Shown here: piece by piece, positions 36,700-44,816 of the stretch
Layout of the letters: each line of letters opens with the position of its first letter
Numbering within the stretch: position 1 is the stretch's first letter
The notes under the pieces: generated by a model
The model's database searches: none
Told to the model about the DNA's origin: nothing
Seen by the model: only the letters and a program-made list of their open reading frames with translations
DNA from: Comamonas suwonensis
GTDB lineage: Bacteria; Pseudomonadota; Gammaproteobacteria; Burkholderiales; Burkholderiaceae_C
Reading direction: 5' to 3'
Length of the DNA stretch: 64,000 bases
NCBI RefSeq assembly: GCF_012844455.2
Contig: NZ_JABBCQ020000011.1
Coordinates: 62,001-126,000 of the forward strand
Program-made: the position numbers and the translations under genes

Positions 36700-37824
36700 A
36701 TGGACATCAACACGCCACTCGCCTTGCTCGGTGGGCTCACCGCTTCCCAATTCATGCGCAAGCACTGGCATAAAAAGCCTTTGCTGGTGCGTCAGGCCAT
36801 TCCCGGCTTCAAAGCACCTATCCCGCGTGCTCGGCTGCTGGCCATGGCCGGTGAAGAGGGTGTGGAGTCGCGCCTGATTCAGCAGCTTGACGGTGACAAC
36901 TGGAAGCTGAGTCACGGCCCCTTGTCTCGCCGCAGCCTGCCCGCGCTCACCAAGCCGGGCTGGTCGGTGCTGGTGCAGGGCGTGGACATGCATGACGACA
37001 AGGCCCATGAGCTGCTGCAGCAGTTCCGCTTTGTGCCTGAGGCGCGCCTGGATGACCTGATGATCAGCTTTGCGACGGACAAGGGCGGCGTGGGCCCGCA
37101 CTTTGATAGCTATGACGTGTTCCTGCTGCAAGCCCATGGAAAGCGTCGCTGGCGCATTGGTCGCCAGAAAGATTTGTCGCTGCAGGAAGACAAGCCTTTG
37201 AAGATTCTCGCGAACTTCGAGCCCGAAGAAGAGTTTGTGCTGGAGCCTGGTGACATGCTGTACCTGCCTCCCAAGTGGGCGCATGACGGCGTTGCCGAAG
37301 GCGAGTGCATGACGTACTCCATCGGCTTCCGTTCACCTGACCGTGGTGAGATGGGCCGTGAGCTGCTGCTGCGCATGTCTGACGAGCCTGACGAGCCAGA
37401 AAACCCCGTCATTTACCGTGACCCCAAGCAGGAGGCAGTCAGCAACCCCGCTGAAATTCCGGCTGGCATGTATGACTTTGCCCGCGAAGCCCTGCAAAAG
37501 GCGCTGGCCGAGCCGCTGGCACTGGAGCGTGCTCTGGGTGAGTATCTGTCGGATCCCAAGCCCAATGTCTGGTTTGAGCACGGCGATGAAAACGGCATGT
37601 TCGAAAGCGTTGTGCTCGATCGCCGGACCCGCATGATGTATGACGCCAAGCACATCTTCATCAACGGAGAAAGCTATCTGGCCGGTGGCCGCGATGCGAC
37701 GCTGATGCGGAAGCTGGCGGACACGCGGATGCTGTCTCGCAAGGACCTGGCAAGTGCCAGCGATGATGCTCTGGAGCTGCTGTCATCGTGGTTTGATGCG
37801 GGCTGGGTTCGCTCAGGTGATTAA
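36700..37824 (+). CDS. JmjC-type ribosomal oxygenase (YcfD/RoxA-like)
   Basis: 374-residue 2-oxoglutarate- and Fe(II)-dependent hydroxylase, related to E. coli YcfD, which modifies an arginine of ribosomal protein uL16. The iron triad is visible: H134 and D136 (GPHFDSYDVFLLQ) and H195 (LPPKWAHDG). The N-terminal MDINTPLALLGGL region and the C-terminal winged-helix-like part (about 255-374, with FEHGDENG and HIFINGESY) match the family's domain order. The ATG at 36700 is well placed. The gene stands alone. Confidence 0.92.
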   Translation: MDINTPLALLGGLTASQFMRKHWHKKPLLVRQAIPGFKAPIPRARLLAMAGEEGVESRLIQQLDGDNWKLSHGPLSRRSLPALTKPGWSVLVQGVDMHDDKAHELLQQFRFVPEARLDDLMISFATDKGGVGPHFDSYDVFLLQAHGKRRWRIGRQKDLSLQEDKPLKILANFEPEEEFVLEPGDMLYLPPKWAHDGVAEGECMTYSIGFRSPDRGEMGRELLLRMSDEPDEPENPVIYRDPKQEAVSNPAEIPAGMYDFAREALQKALAEPLALERALGEYLSDPKPNVWFEHGDENGMFESVVLDRRTRMMYDAKHIFINGESYLAGGRDATLMRKLADTRMLSRKDLASASDDALELLSSWFDAGWVRSGD

Positions 37825-37965
37825 TTGGAGGGTGGACTTGTAACGGGCTCCGTGCTAAGTTACGGGCTTACCCTCTATGGGTTCCTGCTGATAATTGAAG
37901 AGGCTTTGTACGGGTTTTGTAAATCTTTATGAAAGCTCTGTCAGGGAATTGACAGGAAAGAATTT

Positions 37966-37986
37966 ATGGATCACAGTGTGATCCAT
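37966..37986. promoter_or_regulatory. Perfect palindrome upstream of Ala/Pro lipoprotein promoter
   Basis: ATGGATCAC, AGT and GTGATCCAT form a perfect 9-3-9 inverted repeat, about 100 bases upstream of the TATAAT box. It could be a regulator site or part of a structured element, as it adjoins a further hairpin. Confidence 0.45.
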
Positions 37987-38082
37987 GGCAAGCGAAGGCT
38001 TGCCCGGTAAATAAGAAATGCACCGATTTGTGCAGATTTGTTGAGTTGCTGTCAGTCTTAGTCAGTAATGAGCAAATCTACC

Positions 38083-38088
38083 TATAAT
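38083..38088 (+). promoter_or_regulatory. Minus-10 box TATAAT for Ala/Pro lipoprotein gene
   Basis: A consensus TATAAT lies 119 bases before the lipoprotein ATG. A minus-35 match is weak (TTAGTC, 19 bases upstream). It implies a leader of about 110 bases. Confidence 0.6.
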
Positions 38089-38206
38089 GCGTGCTGAGTC
38101 AAATTTATCGTTTGAACTGATCTGCCATAGCGATCAATAGCTGCAAAAAGCTGACCGTAATGGCAATCTGCATACTGTCTGCTGAACCTCCAACTAGGAA
38201 ACTGTC

Positions 38207-38476
38207 ATGAAGAACTCTCTGATTCTGGCTACTGTGATTGCTGCTGCTGCTCTGGCTGCTTGTGGCGACAAGAAGACTGAAGCTCCTGCTGCTGCACCTG
38301 CTGTGGAAGCTCCTGCTGCTCCCGCACCTGCTGTGGAAGCTCCTGCTGCTCCCGCCGCTGAAGCCGCTCCTGCTGCCCCCGCTGCTGATGCTGCTCCTGC
38401 CGCTGAAGCTGCTCCTGCTGCTGACGCCGCTAAGACTGAAGCTGATGCCGCCACTGGCGCTGCTACAGCCAAGTAA
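38207..38476 (+). CDS. Small Ala/Pro-rich repetitive lipoprotein
   Basis: 89 residues. A classic lipoprotein signal ends AALAACGDKK, with C19 the lipidated Cys. The mature part is almost only Ala, Pro, Glu and Asp, with units such as PAVEAPAAPA, and ends in DAATGAATAK. It is probably an extended, disordered envelope lipoprotein. The DNA holds an exact 30-bp tandem duplication (38294-38353), so length may vary between strains. The start follows AGGAAACTGTC, a strong ribosome site. It ends in two hairpins. Confidence 0.85.
   Translation: MKNSLILATVIAAAALAACGDKKTEAPAAAPAVEAPAAPAPAVEAPAAPAAEAAPAAPAADAAPAAEAAPAADAAKTEADAATGAATAK
38294..38353 (+). repeat. Exact 30-bp tandem duplication inside lipoprotein gene
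   Basis: The unit beginning GCACCTGCTGTGGAAGC and ending CTGCTCCC occurs twice in a row (38294-38323 and 38324-38353), encoding two copies of APAVEAPAAP. The frame is preserved, pointing to replication slippage. Confidence 0.9.
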
Positions 38477-38490
38477 GCTGCTTAAGCAAG

Positions 38491-38543
38491 TTTGAAGCTT
38501 CGGCTTCAAACACAAAAAAACCGCACTCAGGTGCGGTTTTTTT
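38491..38543 (+). terminator. Tandem hairpins after Ala/Pro lipoprotein gene
   Basis: TTTGAAGC, TTCG and GCTTCAAA (38491-38510) is followed by CCGCAC, TCAG and GTGCGG (38521-38536) flanked by seven A and seven T. The second is a strong bidirectional terminator. Confidence 0.92.
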
Positions 38544-38610
38544 ACGTCTGTACTTTGCGCATTATTTTTTGTTTTCTTGCAGGCTTATCCCGCTTTCTCG
38601 AGCACACATG

Positions 38611-38646
38611 AAAAAGCCACCGATGACTATTGTCACGGTGGCTTTT
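38611..38646 (-). terminator. Terminator after bamC
   Basis: AAAAGCCACCG and CGGTGGCTTTT form an 11-bp stem with a 13-base loop and flanking T-rich ends, 16 bases beyond the bamC stop at 38662. Confidence 0.88.
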
Positions 38647-38661
38647 CTAGGGGGCTGAAAT

Positions 38662-39801
38662 TTACTTCAGATCATCGGTAATGATGCGCACAATGCGCTG
38701 GCTGTTGGTGCTGCTGTCTGGCTGGCCTTGTTCGTTCAGAACGCTGACCTGGGACTTGTTGCCTTCGCCCTTGACCTGAATCTGGTACTTGGCGGGGGCA
38801 GCAGCTTCCTTGCCTTGGCTGAAGATCTTGCTGAAGAAGCCCTTGGCCTCTGGCTTGGCGTTTGGATCGACATAACGCACAAAGTAGATGCCGCGGCTGC
38901 GGTCGCGGTCTTCCACGGTAAAGCCGGTGCGATCCAGTGCCACGCCCACGCGGCGCCAGGCGCGCTCGAAGCCTTCGTCCAGTTGCAGGGTAGGCACGCC
39001 GTTGACAGTGTCCATGCGTGCGCTGCTCGAAGCGACGGCGGCAGACTTGTCAGCCTTGGCGACAGCCGATGCCTGTTCTTCGCTCACGCCCAGCTTGACC
39101 ATGATTCGGCGCAGAAATTCTGTTTCCAGCTCAGGATCGCGGGGGCGAGGTTGCCAGATGGTGTTGTCCTTGCGCTCGCTGGTGTAGACCTCCTGCATGC
39201 CACGGTGAGTGACATAGATGCGGGTCTTACCATCGGCTTCGCGCTCCAGGCGGGTGCGGAACTTGTCGCGCTCGCTGGTGGAGTAAAGCGAATCGAACAC
39301 CTTGCCCAGGCTCTTGCGGATGATGTCCTGGGGCAATTTGGCGCGGTTTTCGGCCCAGTCTGTTTCCAGAATGCCCAGCTGGCGGTCTTCCATCGCGTAG
39401 ATGAAGCCGTTTTCCAGCCAGAAGTCACGGGTAGGTTCCCAGAGCTTGTCGGCAGCGCGGTCCACCACCAGCCAGTGCTCGGCGCCGTCGCGCTCAATGC
39501 GGACGTCACCAATCTTGTTGGCTGCTGTGCTGCTGTCGGCAGGCTTTGCAGCCTTGGCATTAGCCTGCATGGCAGCTGCGGACACAACGCCACCAGGGAC
39601 GTTGTAGCGCGAGTCTTGCGACAGCTGCGTCAGATCAGGAGGGACTTCAAGAGAAGGAGCTTGGTTCTTGCCCGCGCTCTTGTAGTCAATCTTGGTCTCT
39701 TGGAACGTGGTCGAGCAGGCAGAAAGACCCAGTGCGATGCTGAGCAAGCCCAAACGTGCTGTTTGTTGTTTCACGCGGATTGTCCTTGGGTAGCGGTTCA
39801 A
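38662..39801 (-). CDS. bamC: Outer membrane assembly lipoprotein BamC
   Basis: 379-residue lipoprotein of the BAM complex that inserts beta-barrel proteins in the outer membrane. The signal peptide ends in LGLSACST (C29). The unstructured N-terminus carries the BamD-contact region (APSLEVPPDLTQL), followed by two helix-grip domains (about 95-205 and 260-375). The second contains PTLQLDEGFERAWRRVGVALD and DRDRSRGIYFVRYVDP, strong family motifs. It lies 37 bases downstream of dapA, the same order as in E. coli, and shares its transcript. Confidence 0.95.
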   Translation of the reverse strand: MNRYPRTIRVKQQTARLGLLSIALGLSACSTTFQETKIDYKSAGKNQAPSLEVPPDLTQLSQDSRYNVPGGVVSAAAMQANAKAAKPADSSTAANKIGDVRIERDGAEHWLVVDRAADKLWEPTRDFWLENGFIYAMEDRQLGILETDWAENRAKLPQDIIRKSLGKVFDSLYSTSERDKFRTRLEREADGKTRIYVTHRGMQEVYTSERKDNTIWQPRPRDPELETEFLRRIMVKLGVSEEQASAVAKADKSAAVASSSARMDTVNGVPTLQLDEGFERAWRRVGVALDRTGFTVEDRDRSRGIYFVRYVDPNAKPEAKGFFSKIFSQGKEAAAPAKYQIQVKGEGNKSQVSVLNEQGQPDSSTNSQRIVRIITDDLK

Positions 39802-39838
39802 GCTAAATGCGAAAAACCGCTAGCTTAGCGCAACTCAG

Positions 39839-40735
39839 TCAGAGAATGCCAACTTTACTGAGAGCACCCTCGACAAGCGCCTCATATTGCTCGCTCAAAG
39901 GGGTCATGGGTAGGCGCATGGCGGGGCCGCACAAGCCCATGCGGGCTGCTGCCCATTTCACGGGAATGGGATTGGCTTCTACAAACAGACTCTTGTGCAG
40001 AGGCATCAGCTTGAACTGGATTTCCATGGCGCGCTTGGTATCGCCAGCCATGGCCGCTTTGCACAGCTCGCTCATCAGGCGAGGAGCCACGTTGGCTGTC
40101 ACGCTGATGTTGCCGTGACCGCCGCAGAGCATTAGAGCCACGGCAGTGGGGTCATCACCGGAGTAAACGCCAAAGCCGGCGGGCACATCGCGAATCAGCC
40201 ACTGAGCGCGCTCGATATTGCCGGTGGCTTCCTTGATACCGATGATGCCGGGGATCTGAGCCAGACGCAGCACGGTGTCGTGCTGCATGTCTGCGACCGA
40301 GCGGCCGGGCACGTTGTAGAGGATTACGGGCAGGTCACCAGTGGCTTCGGCAATGGCCTTGAAGTGCTGGTACTGGCCTTCCTGTGTGGGCTTGTTGTAG
40401 TAGGGAACCACCTGCAGCTGGCTGTCTGCACCCACCATCTTGGCGTATTTGGCCAGCTCAATCGCTTCGTGCGTGCTGTTGGCACCGCAGCCAGCCATGA
40501 TGGAGACGCGGCCTGCGGCTTGCTCGACGGAGACGCGAATGATTTCGCGGTGCTCTTCAACATTGACGGTGGGTGACTCACCAGTCGTGCCAACCACACC
40601 GATGCAGCTGGTGCCTTCGGCCACATGCCAGTCGATGAGTTTGCGCAGCGACGGGTAGTCGACGCTACCGTCTTCGAGCATGGGCGTAATGAGGGCAACA
40701 ATGCTGCCAGTGAGGGCGACGGAGGGTGATGTCAT
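39839..40735 (-). CDS. dapA: 4-hydroxy-tetrahydrodipicolinate synthase
   Basis: 298-residue aldolase that condenses pyruvate with aspartate semialdehyde, committing to lysine and diaminopimelate. Schiff-base lysine K168 (IIGIKEATG), Y140 (ILYNVPGRS) and the TTGES loop (50-54) are all in place. Its first gene position with bamC is standard. A 150-base upstream region to 40884 probably holds its promoter, and beyond that lies decayed DNA. Confidence 0.97.
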   Translation of the reverse strand: MTSPSVALTGSIVALITPMLEDGSVDYPSLRKLIDWHVAEGTSCIGVVGTTGESPTVNVEEHREIIRVSVEQAAGRVSIMAGCGANSTHEAIELAKYAKMVGADSQLQVVPYYNKPTQEGQYQHFKAIAEATGDLPVILYNVPGRSVADMQHDTVLRLAQIPGIIGIKEATGNIERAQWLIRDVPAGFGVYSGDDPTAVALMLCGGHGNISVTANVAPRLMSELCKAAMAGDTKRAMEIQFKLMPLHKSLFVEANPIPVKWAAARMGLCGPAMRLPMTPLSEQYEALVEGALSKVGIL

Positions 40736-40884
40736 ATCCGCAATCAGAAACGGGAAAAATGAATTCTACAAACAGGGAAAGGGTCCCGGCAGTGGTTTAT
40801 GGTAAACAGTGTCGAGCAAAACTCTGTTTTAGTCAAAATATTGTCAATAAACGACGAAATGACGAAATATTGGATTTTCTGGCG

Positions 40885-41440
40885 TCATATTGATTGCTTG
40901 GCGTAAGGGTTTTTTAGACGGCATGCGTTGAGGCAATAGCTCCAGGTCTGGCCACTTGGGTCAAGGCCGAAGTCTTTGATAAATAGCATGACTATTTCAG
41001 CTTCTGGCCTTTGCTGAATAAGCGTGAGCAGCTCACCTTTTTCATTTTGCGGCGAAGCGGCTGCAGTCAACATCAGGGGCTGACAGCCTTTTCCGCTCGT
41101 GCTGTAGACAGACACGAGGGCGGCCTTTGCTGTCAATCGCCAGCCGCTTGTGCCGAGCAGTGCCCTGGGCTGCGTGCTGCTGAAGCCGCACTCAATGGTT
41201 TTGTGCTGGCAGGGGGATGATTTCCTGGCCGCTGATAGGCAGCATCTCTTCCCAGATATAGCGGCTCTCTTCACCCTGTGCATTGACGCAGGGCAGGCAC
41301 ACCGTTGTAACCAGCCAAGCTGGTCTTGGCGTTGAAGCTGCCAATATGCTCGTCGCTCCGGGCATCGCCCTGCAGCGTGCTCAATAGCAGTGGCGTGCTG
41401 CTGTACCACTCGTCCCGCCTTTAAAGGGCCACCGGGCTGG
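40885..41440 (-). pseudogene. Possible decayed coding region, several frames
   Basis: The stretch between dapA and the methyltransferase gene has protein-like pieces in different frames. One begins DEWYSSTPLLLSTLQGD near 41425 and runs to YNGVPALRQC. The next, shifted by one frame, reads CVNAQGEESRYIWEEM then LPISGQEIIPLPAQ and hits a stop. A third frame, open from 41409 to the TGA at 40885, ends in EAEIVMLFIKDFGLDPSG. This suggests one gene broken by frameshifts. I do not recognise the protein, and the case is by eye only. An alternative is chance open frames in spacer DNA. Confidence 0.4.
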
Positions 41441-41510
41441 ACGGGCTATTCGGTGGCGGGGTTGGGGTGTTGGCCGTGGGCGAGCAACAGCGCGCAGTTG
41501 GGCACGGGGG

Positions 41511-42125
41511 TCAGCTTTGCAGAGGGAAGGCGGTGTTTGCCACAGAGTCAGCCGGCTTGATGGCGGCAATACGCTGCACCACACGGTCGGGCTGGTGCAG
41601 CACGCCATGCTCGTAGGCGACGATGGTCCAGCCAGCACAGACTTGTAGCAGCTCGCCGGGTGCCAGCAAAAAATCCGGGCGCGAGGGCTTGCCGTAGGCC
41701 TCATTGCCGTGGCCAAAGGTTTCATACAGCAGCACGCCGCCGGGTTTGACGCTGGCCAGAATCTGCGGCCACAGTGGGCGCCAGAGGTAGTTGGTGATGA
41801 CCACGCCGTCAAAACTGCGACCTGCCAGCGGCCAGGAGCCGTTTTCGATATCAGCGGTAATGGTTTCTGCGATGTCTGCTATGGATTGCGTAGCTTCTTG
41901 CGATTTGTCTACGCTGGTTAGAGCATGATTTGATGCGAAAAAATAGCGGGTGTGGCGACCCATGCCGCAGGCCAGATCCAGCACCGTGCCTTGCGGGCGT
42001 ACCAGATGGGCGAAGCGGGTAATCCATGCGGAAGGCGCTTGCGCGCCATGGGCTGCAGTCATTGAAGGCAGGGGGCTTGGGCTCGGTTGAGCGCCTTGAG
42101 GTGCGTCGGGTGTTTTGCAAGTCAT
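41511..42125 (-). CDS. SAM-dependent methyltransferase
   Basis: 204-residue class I methyltransferase. The SAM motif is VLDLACGMGRHTRYF, with later acidic position TADIENGSWPLAGRSFDGVV and YLWRPLWPQIL. The substrate is unknown. The ATG at 42125 gives a polar lead; a later ATG at 42059 (MTAAHGAQAPSAW) is a good alternative. The segment between motif I and the ENGSWPL block (residues about 65-90) is encoded by DNA resembling the window's interspersed repeat (41889-41940). It lies downstream of the SDR gene on the same strand. Confidence 0.87.
   Translation of the reverse strand: MTCKTPDAPQGAQPSPSPLPSMTAAHGAQAPSAWITRFAHLVRPQGTVLDLACGMGRHTRYFFASNHALTSVDKSQEATQSIADIAETITADIENGSWPLAGRSFDGVVITNYLWRPLWPQILASVKPGGVLLYETFGHGNEAYGKPSRPDFLLAPGELLQVCAGWTIVAYEHGVLHQPDRVVQRIAAIKPADSVANTAFPLQS
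41889..41940. repeat. Probable interspersed repeat inside methyltransferase gene
   Basis: CGTAGCTTCTTGCGATTTG, TCTACGCTGGTTAGAGC and ATGATTTGATGCGAAA follow the layout of the clear copy at 36308 (AGCTnCTTGCG, then a short arm, then TAGAGC and a TGATTTGATGC end), but are translated within the methyltransferase. Confidence 0.5.
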
Positions 42126-42198
42126 CTTGCAAAAACTATAGCAGCGCCGCGCTGCAGGGGGCTGACAGGGTCTGTCACTGTCATGCGCCTGGTGGGGG

Positions 42199-43008
42199 TC
42201 AATGCGGTTTCACATCGTCCTTGAGTGCCGCCAGCGCCATGTTCTCCACCACGCCGGGCGCAACCAGCTTGAGTAGGCGGCCCAGCTTGCCTTTGTCCAT
42301 CACCACCTCGCGTTGGCGCTGGTTCATGCCGCGGATGATGAGGCGCGCGCATTCTTCTACCGACATGGCTTTGTCTTCCTTGAGGCCGCTGACGCCTGCG
42401 GCCACGCCTTTGGCGTTGTAGCCGCGGTTGCGAATCTGCGTCGCCACTACGCCGGGGTAGGCCAGCATGACGCTCACGCCTGCGGGTTTGAGTTCGGCGC
42501 GCAGCGCTTCAAAAAAACCGGTCATGGCAAATTTGCTGGCGCTGTAGGCCGTGCGGCCCGGCACACCGATCAGACCGGCCAGCGATGACACGGCGACGAT
42601 GGCCCCCTTGCTGGCCTTGAGATGTGGCAGCGCAGCATGGGTGCACCAGACACTGCCCCAGAGGTTGATGCGCATCAGTTGCTCGTACCAGTTCAGGTCT
42701 TGGGCGCTGACCTCTTCCAGCAAGGCGTGGGCTGAGATGCCTGCGTTATTGATCAACACATCGATGCCGCCAAAGCGGTGCACGGCTTCTGCAATCAGCG
42801 TGCGGCACTGGGCTTCGGCGGAGACATCGGTGGGCTGCACCAGCACCTGAGTGCCATGCGCCTCGCACTGGCGGGCCACGGCTTGCAGATTGTCTGCATT
42901 GCGCGCGGCCAGTGTCAGTTGCAGCTGGCTTTGATAGGTTTGCGCCAGCTGGCGGGCCATTTCAGCGCCAATGCCGTCAGACGTGCCAGTAATCACGATA
43001 CGGTGCAT
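42199..43008 (-). CDS. Short-chain dehydrogenase/reductase
   Basis: 269-residue NAD(P)-dependent oxidoreductase. The ATG at 43008 gives MHRIVITGTSDGIGAEMARQ with the TGxxxGIG cofactor motif. The NNAGIS segment is followed by the catalytic VAVSSLAGLI Ser and the YSASKFA pair (Tyr and Lys). A C-terminal region with ARLIIRGMNQRQREVVM resembles the DHRS7/YqjQ-like subgroup. The substrate is unknown. The frame upstream to 43116 shadows other DNA. Confidence 0.93.
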   Translation of the reverse strand: MHRIVITGTSDGIGAEMARQLAQTYQSQLQLTLAARNADNLQAVARQCEAHGTQVLVQPTDVSAEAQCRTLIAEAVHRFGGIDVLINNAGISAHALLEEVSAQDLNWYEQLMRINLWGSVWCTHAALPHLKASKGAIVAVSSLAGLIGVPGRTAYSASKFAMTGFFEALRAELKPAGVSVMLAYPGVVATQIRNRGYNAKGVAAGVSGLKEDKAMSVEECARLIIRGMNQRQREVVMDKGKLGRLLKLVAPGVVENMALAALKDDVKPH

Positions 43009-43051
43009 GCTTTCTCCCGGCCTGACTGCGGGGCCGGGTGGCACCCAAAGC

Positions 43052-43183
43052 TCAGAAGCAGGCCCAGACTTGGTCCGCCAGTGTGAGCATGAATTGCGGT
43101 TGCAGATACAGGGCAAACACGGCCAGCAGCACCGCCAGAATGGCGGCCCAGATGAGGATGCGTTGCCAGAGTTTGATCTGCAT
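43052..43183 (-). CDS. 43-residue single-span membrane protein
   Basis: Small ORF immediately downstream of the MFS gene, whose stop at 43188 is 4 bases away. It starts MQIKLWQRILIWAAILAV and is one strongly hydrophobic span (about 9-27), followed by YLQPQFMLTLADQVWACF to the stop. The length, Trp-rich ends and constant place after the transporter suggest a real gene of a type I have seen annotated as hypothetical in Comamonadaceae. It could be a transporter accessory subunit; this is an inference. Confidence 0.65.
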   Translation of the reverse strand: MQIKLWQRILIWAAILAVLLAVFALYLQPQFMLTLADQVWACF

Positions 43184-43187
43184 GGCT

Positions 43188-44414
43188 TCAGGCTGGAGTG
43201 ACTGTGCTGCGGCGCACAATGGCGCTTTCGCGAACCGGCAGGTTGACGAGGGCGGCAAAGATGCCCAGTCCAATCGAGATGTACCAGACCATGTCGTAGT
43301 TGCCGTTGATGTCATACAGATAGCCGCCCAGCCACACGCCCAGAAAGCTGCCGATCTGGTGGCTGAAGAACACAAAGCCGCCCAGCATGGACAGGTGCTG
43401 TACGCCAAAAATCTGGGCGATGGTGGCATTGGTCAGCGGCACAGTAGACAGCCATAAAAAGCCCATGGCCGCGCAGAAGATGTAGACCGACCAGGGCGAC
43501 AGCGGAGCTAGCAAAAAGCCGACCGTGGCCACCGAGCGCAGGCTATAGATGCCCGACAGCAGGTAGCGTTTGGGCATTTTCTGGCCCAGATTGCCCGCCA
43601 GATAGGTGCCAAAGATGTTGAACAGGCCCACCAGCGCCAGAGAGTAGCTGGCCACATGCGGCGCCATGCCAAAGTCTTTGAGGTAGCTGGGCATGTGCAC
43701 GCCGATGAACATGACCTGAAAGCCGCAGACAAAGTAGCCCGCCATCAGCAGCAAAAAGCTGGGGTAAGACCAGGCCTCTTTGAGCGCCTGCACCACAGTC
43801 TGCTCACGCTTGATAGGTGTGCCGCCGCTAAAGCCAGGCTCACGCAGGCCAAAGGCCAGACCGGCAATCAGCAGGGCGAACACCGCCAGGACCAGCAAGG
43901 CGTTAGACCAGCCGAACTGCGCAATCAGCCCGCCCTCCACCGGTACCATGAAGAACTGGCCGAACGATCCCGCTGCCGCGGCCACGCCCATAGCCCAGCT
44001 GCGCCGCGCCACGGGAATCTGCCGCCCCAGCACGCCGTAGATCACGGCATAGGTGGTGCCCGCCTGTGCCGCGCCGATCAATACCCCGGCGGTGAGCAAA
44101 AACATTGTGCTGGTAGGCGATAGCGCCATGCCGACCAGACCCAGCGCATACAGAATAGATCCACCAATCAGCACCTTGAAGGCACCGATGCGGTCGGCCA
44201 GCATGCCGACAAAAATGCCCAAAATGCCCCATGACAGGTTTTGCACGGCAATGGCCAGCGAGAAGCTTTCGCGCGTCCAGCCCATCTCCTGCGTGATAGG
44301 TTGCAGCCACAGGCCAAAGCCATGGCGTATGCCCATCGAAAGGGTGACGATGGCACCACCGCACAGAAGAATCTGCGCCATGGACAGCGATGGTTGTGTT
44401 GTCTTTGTTGTCAT
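43188..44414 (-). CDS. MFS transporter
   Basis: 408-residue major facilitator with about twelve membrane spans. The first loop motif is seen as GMLADRIGAFKVLIGG. Spans include ILLCGGAIVTLSMGIRHGFG at the start and FVFFSHQIGSFLGVWLGG near the end, the latter resembling oxalate/formate or monocarboxylate-type porters. The substrate is unknown. A 43-residue membrane-protein gene follows at once, then the SDR and the methyltransferase, all on the same strand. Confidence 0.92.
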   Translation of the reverse strand: MTTKTTQPSLSMAQILLCGGAIVTLSMGIRHGFGLWLQPITQEMGWTRESFSLAIAVQNLSWGILGIFVGMLADRIGAFKVLIGGSILYALGLVGMALSPTSTMFLLTAGVLIGAAQAGTTYAVIYGVLGRQIPVARRSWAMGVAAAAGSFGQFFMVPVEGGLIAQFGWSNALLVLAVFALLIAGLAFGLREPGFSGGTPIKREQTVVQALKEAWSYPSFLLLMAGYFVCGFQVMFIGVHMPSYLKDFGMAPHVASYSLALVGLFNIFGTYLAGNLGQKMPKRYLLSGIYSLRSVATVGFLLAPLSPWSVYIFCAAMGFLWLSTVPLTNATIAQIFGVQHLSMLGGFVFFSHQIGSFLGVWLGGYLYDINGNYDMVWYISIGLGIFAALVNLPVRESAIVRRSTVTPA

Positions 44415-44816
44415 ACCGTGCGTGCGGAAAACGTGTCAGTACTCGACTTTAACGAAACAACGGCTTTTGCGCGTACGCTGGCCGTCGCCTGCGCGGCAGG
44501 CTCACTTGCCGGAATGCGAGAGCGGGGCGTGGCTGTCGGCCCTGAGAAGTGGCTGGAAGTGCGCGATAGCGTTAGGGTTGATTTTAAAAAGTGAGCACTT
44601 TGCACTTGTTGTTCATGGATTTCAGCATTGAATAGCGTTGAAACTCATTGAATAAAGGCGCTGCAAGCTATTGTTTTGATGAGGTTTATAGTGCTCGCTC
44701 TGCAAGCAAAAACACATGCCAAAGACAGTTTTTCTGGCTTTGTGCAAGAGTATTGGGAGTAAACAACTGTGAATTTATCCAGCATTCATCTGGAGAGCCC
44801 ACTACAATCCGCCCCC
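44415..44816. other. 402-bp divergent gap, MFS transporter and parE
   Basis: Promoters for both flanking genes must lie here. It contains a repeat copy (44645-44687). A 64-codon minus-strand open frame has no recognisable features and is treated as spacer. Confidence 0.6.
44645..44687. repeat. Interspersed Comamonadaceae-type repeat, copy 6
   Basis: CTCATTGAATAAAGGCGCTG followed by CAAGCTATTGTTTTGATG, with the AGCTATTGnTTTGAT end, in the parE upstream region. Confidence 0.5.

Larger units (their letters stand above)
37825..38206. other. 382-bp gap with hairpins and lipoprotein promoter
   Basis: Holds three neighbouring hairpins: CTGTCA/TGACAG (37938-37955), the palindrome at 37966-37986, and GGCAAGC/GCTTGCC (37987-38004). 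Then comes a strong TATAAT at 38083-38088. No gene is apparent. Confidence 0.7.
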
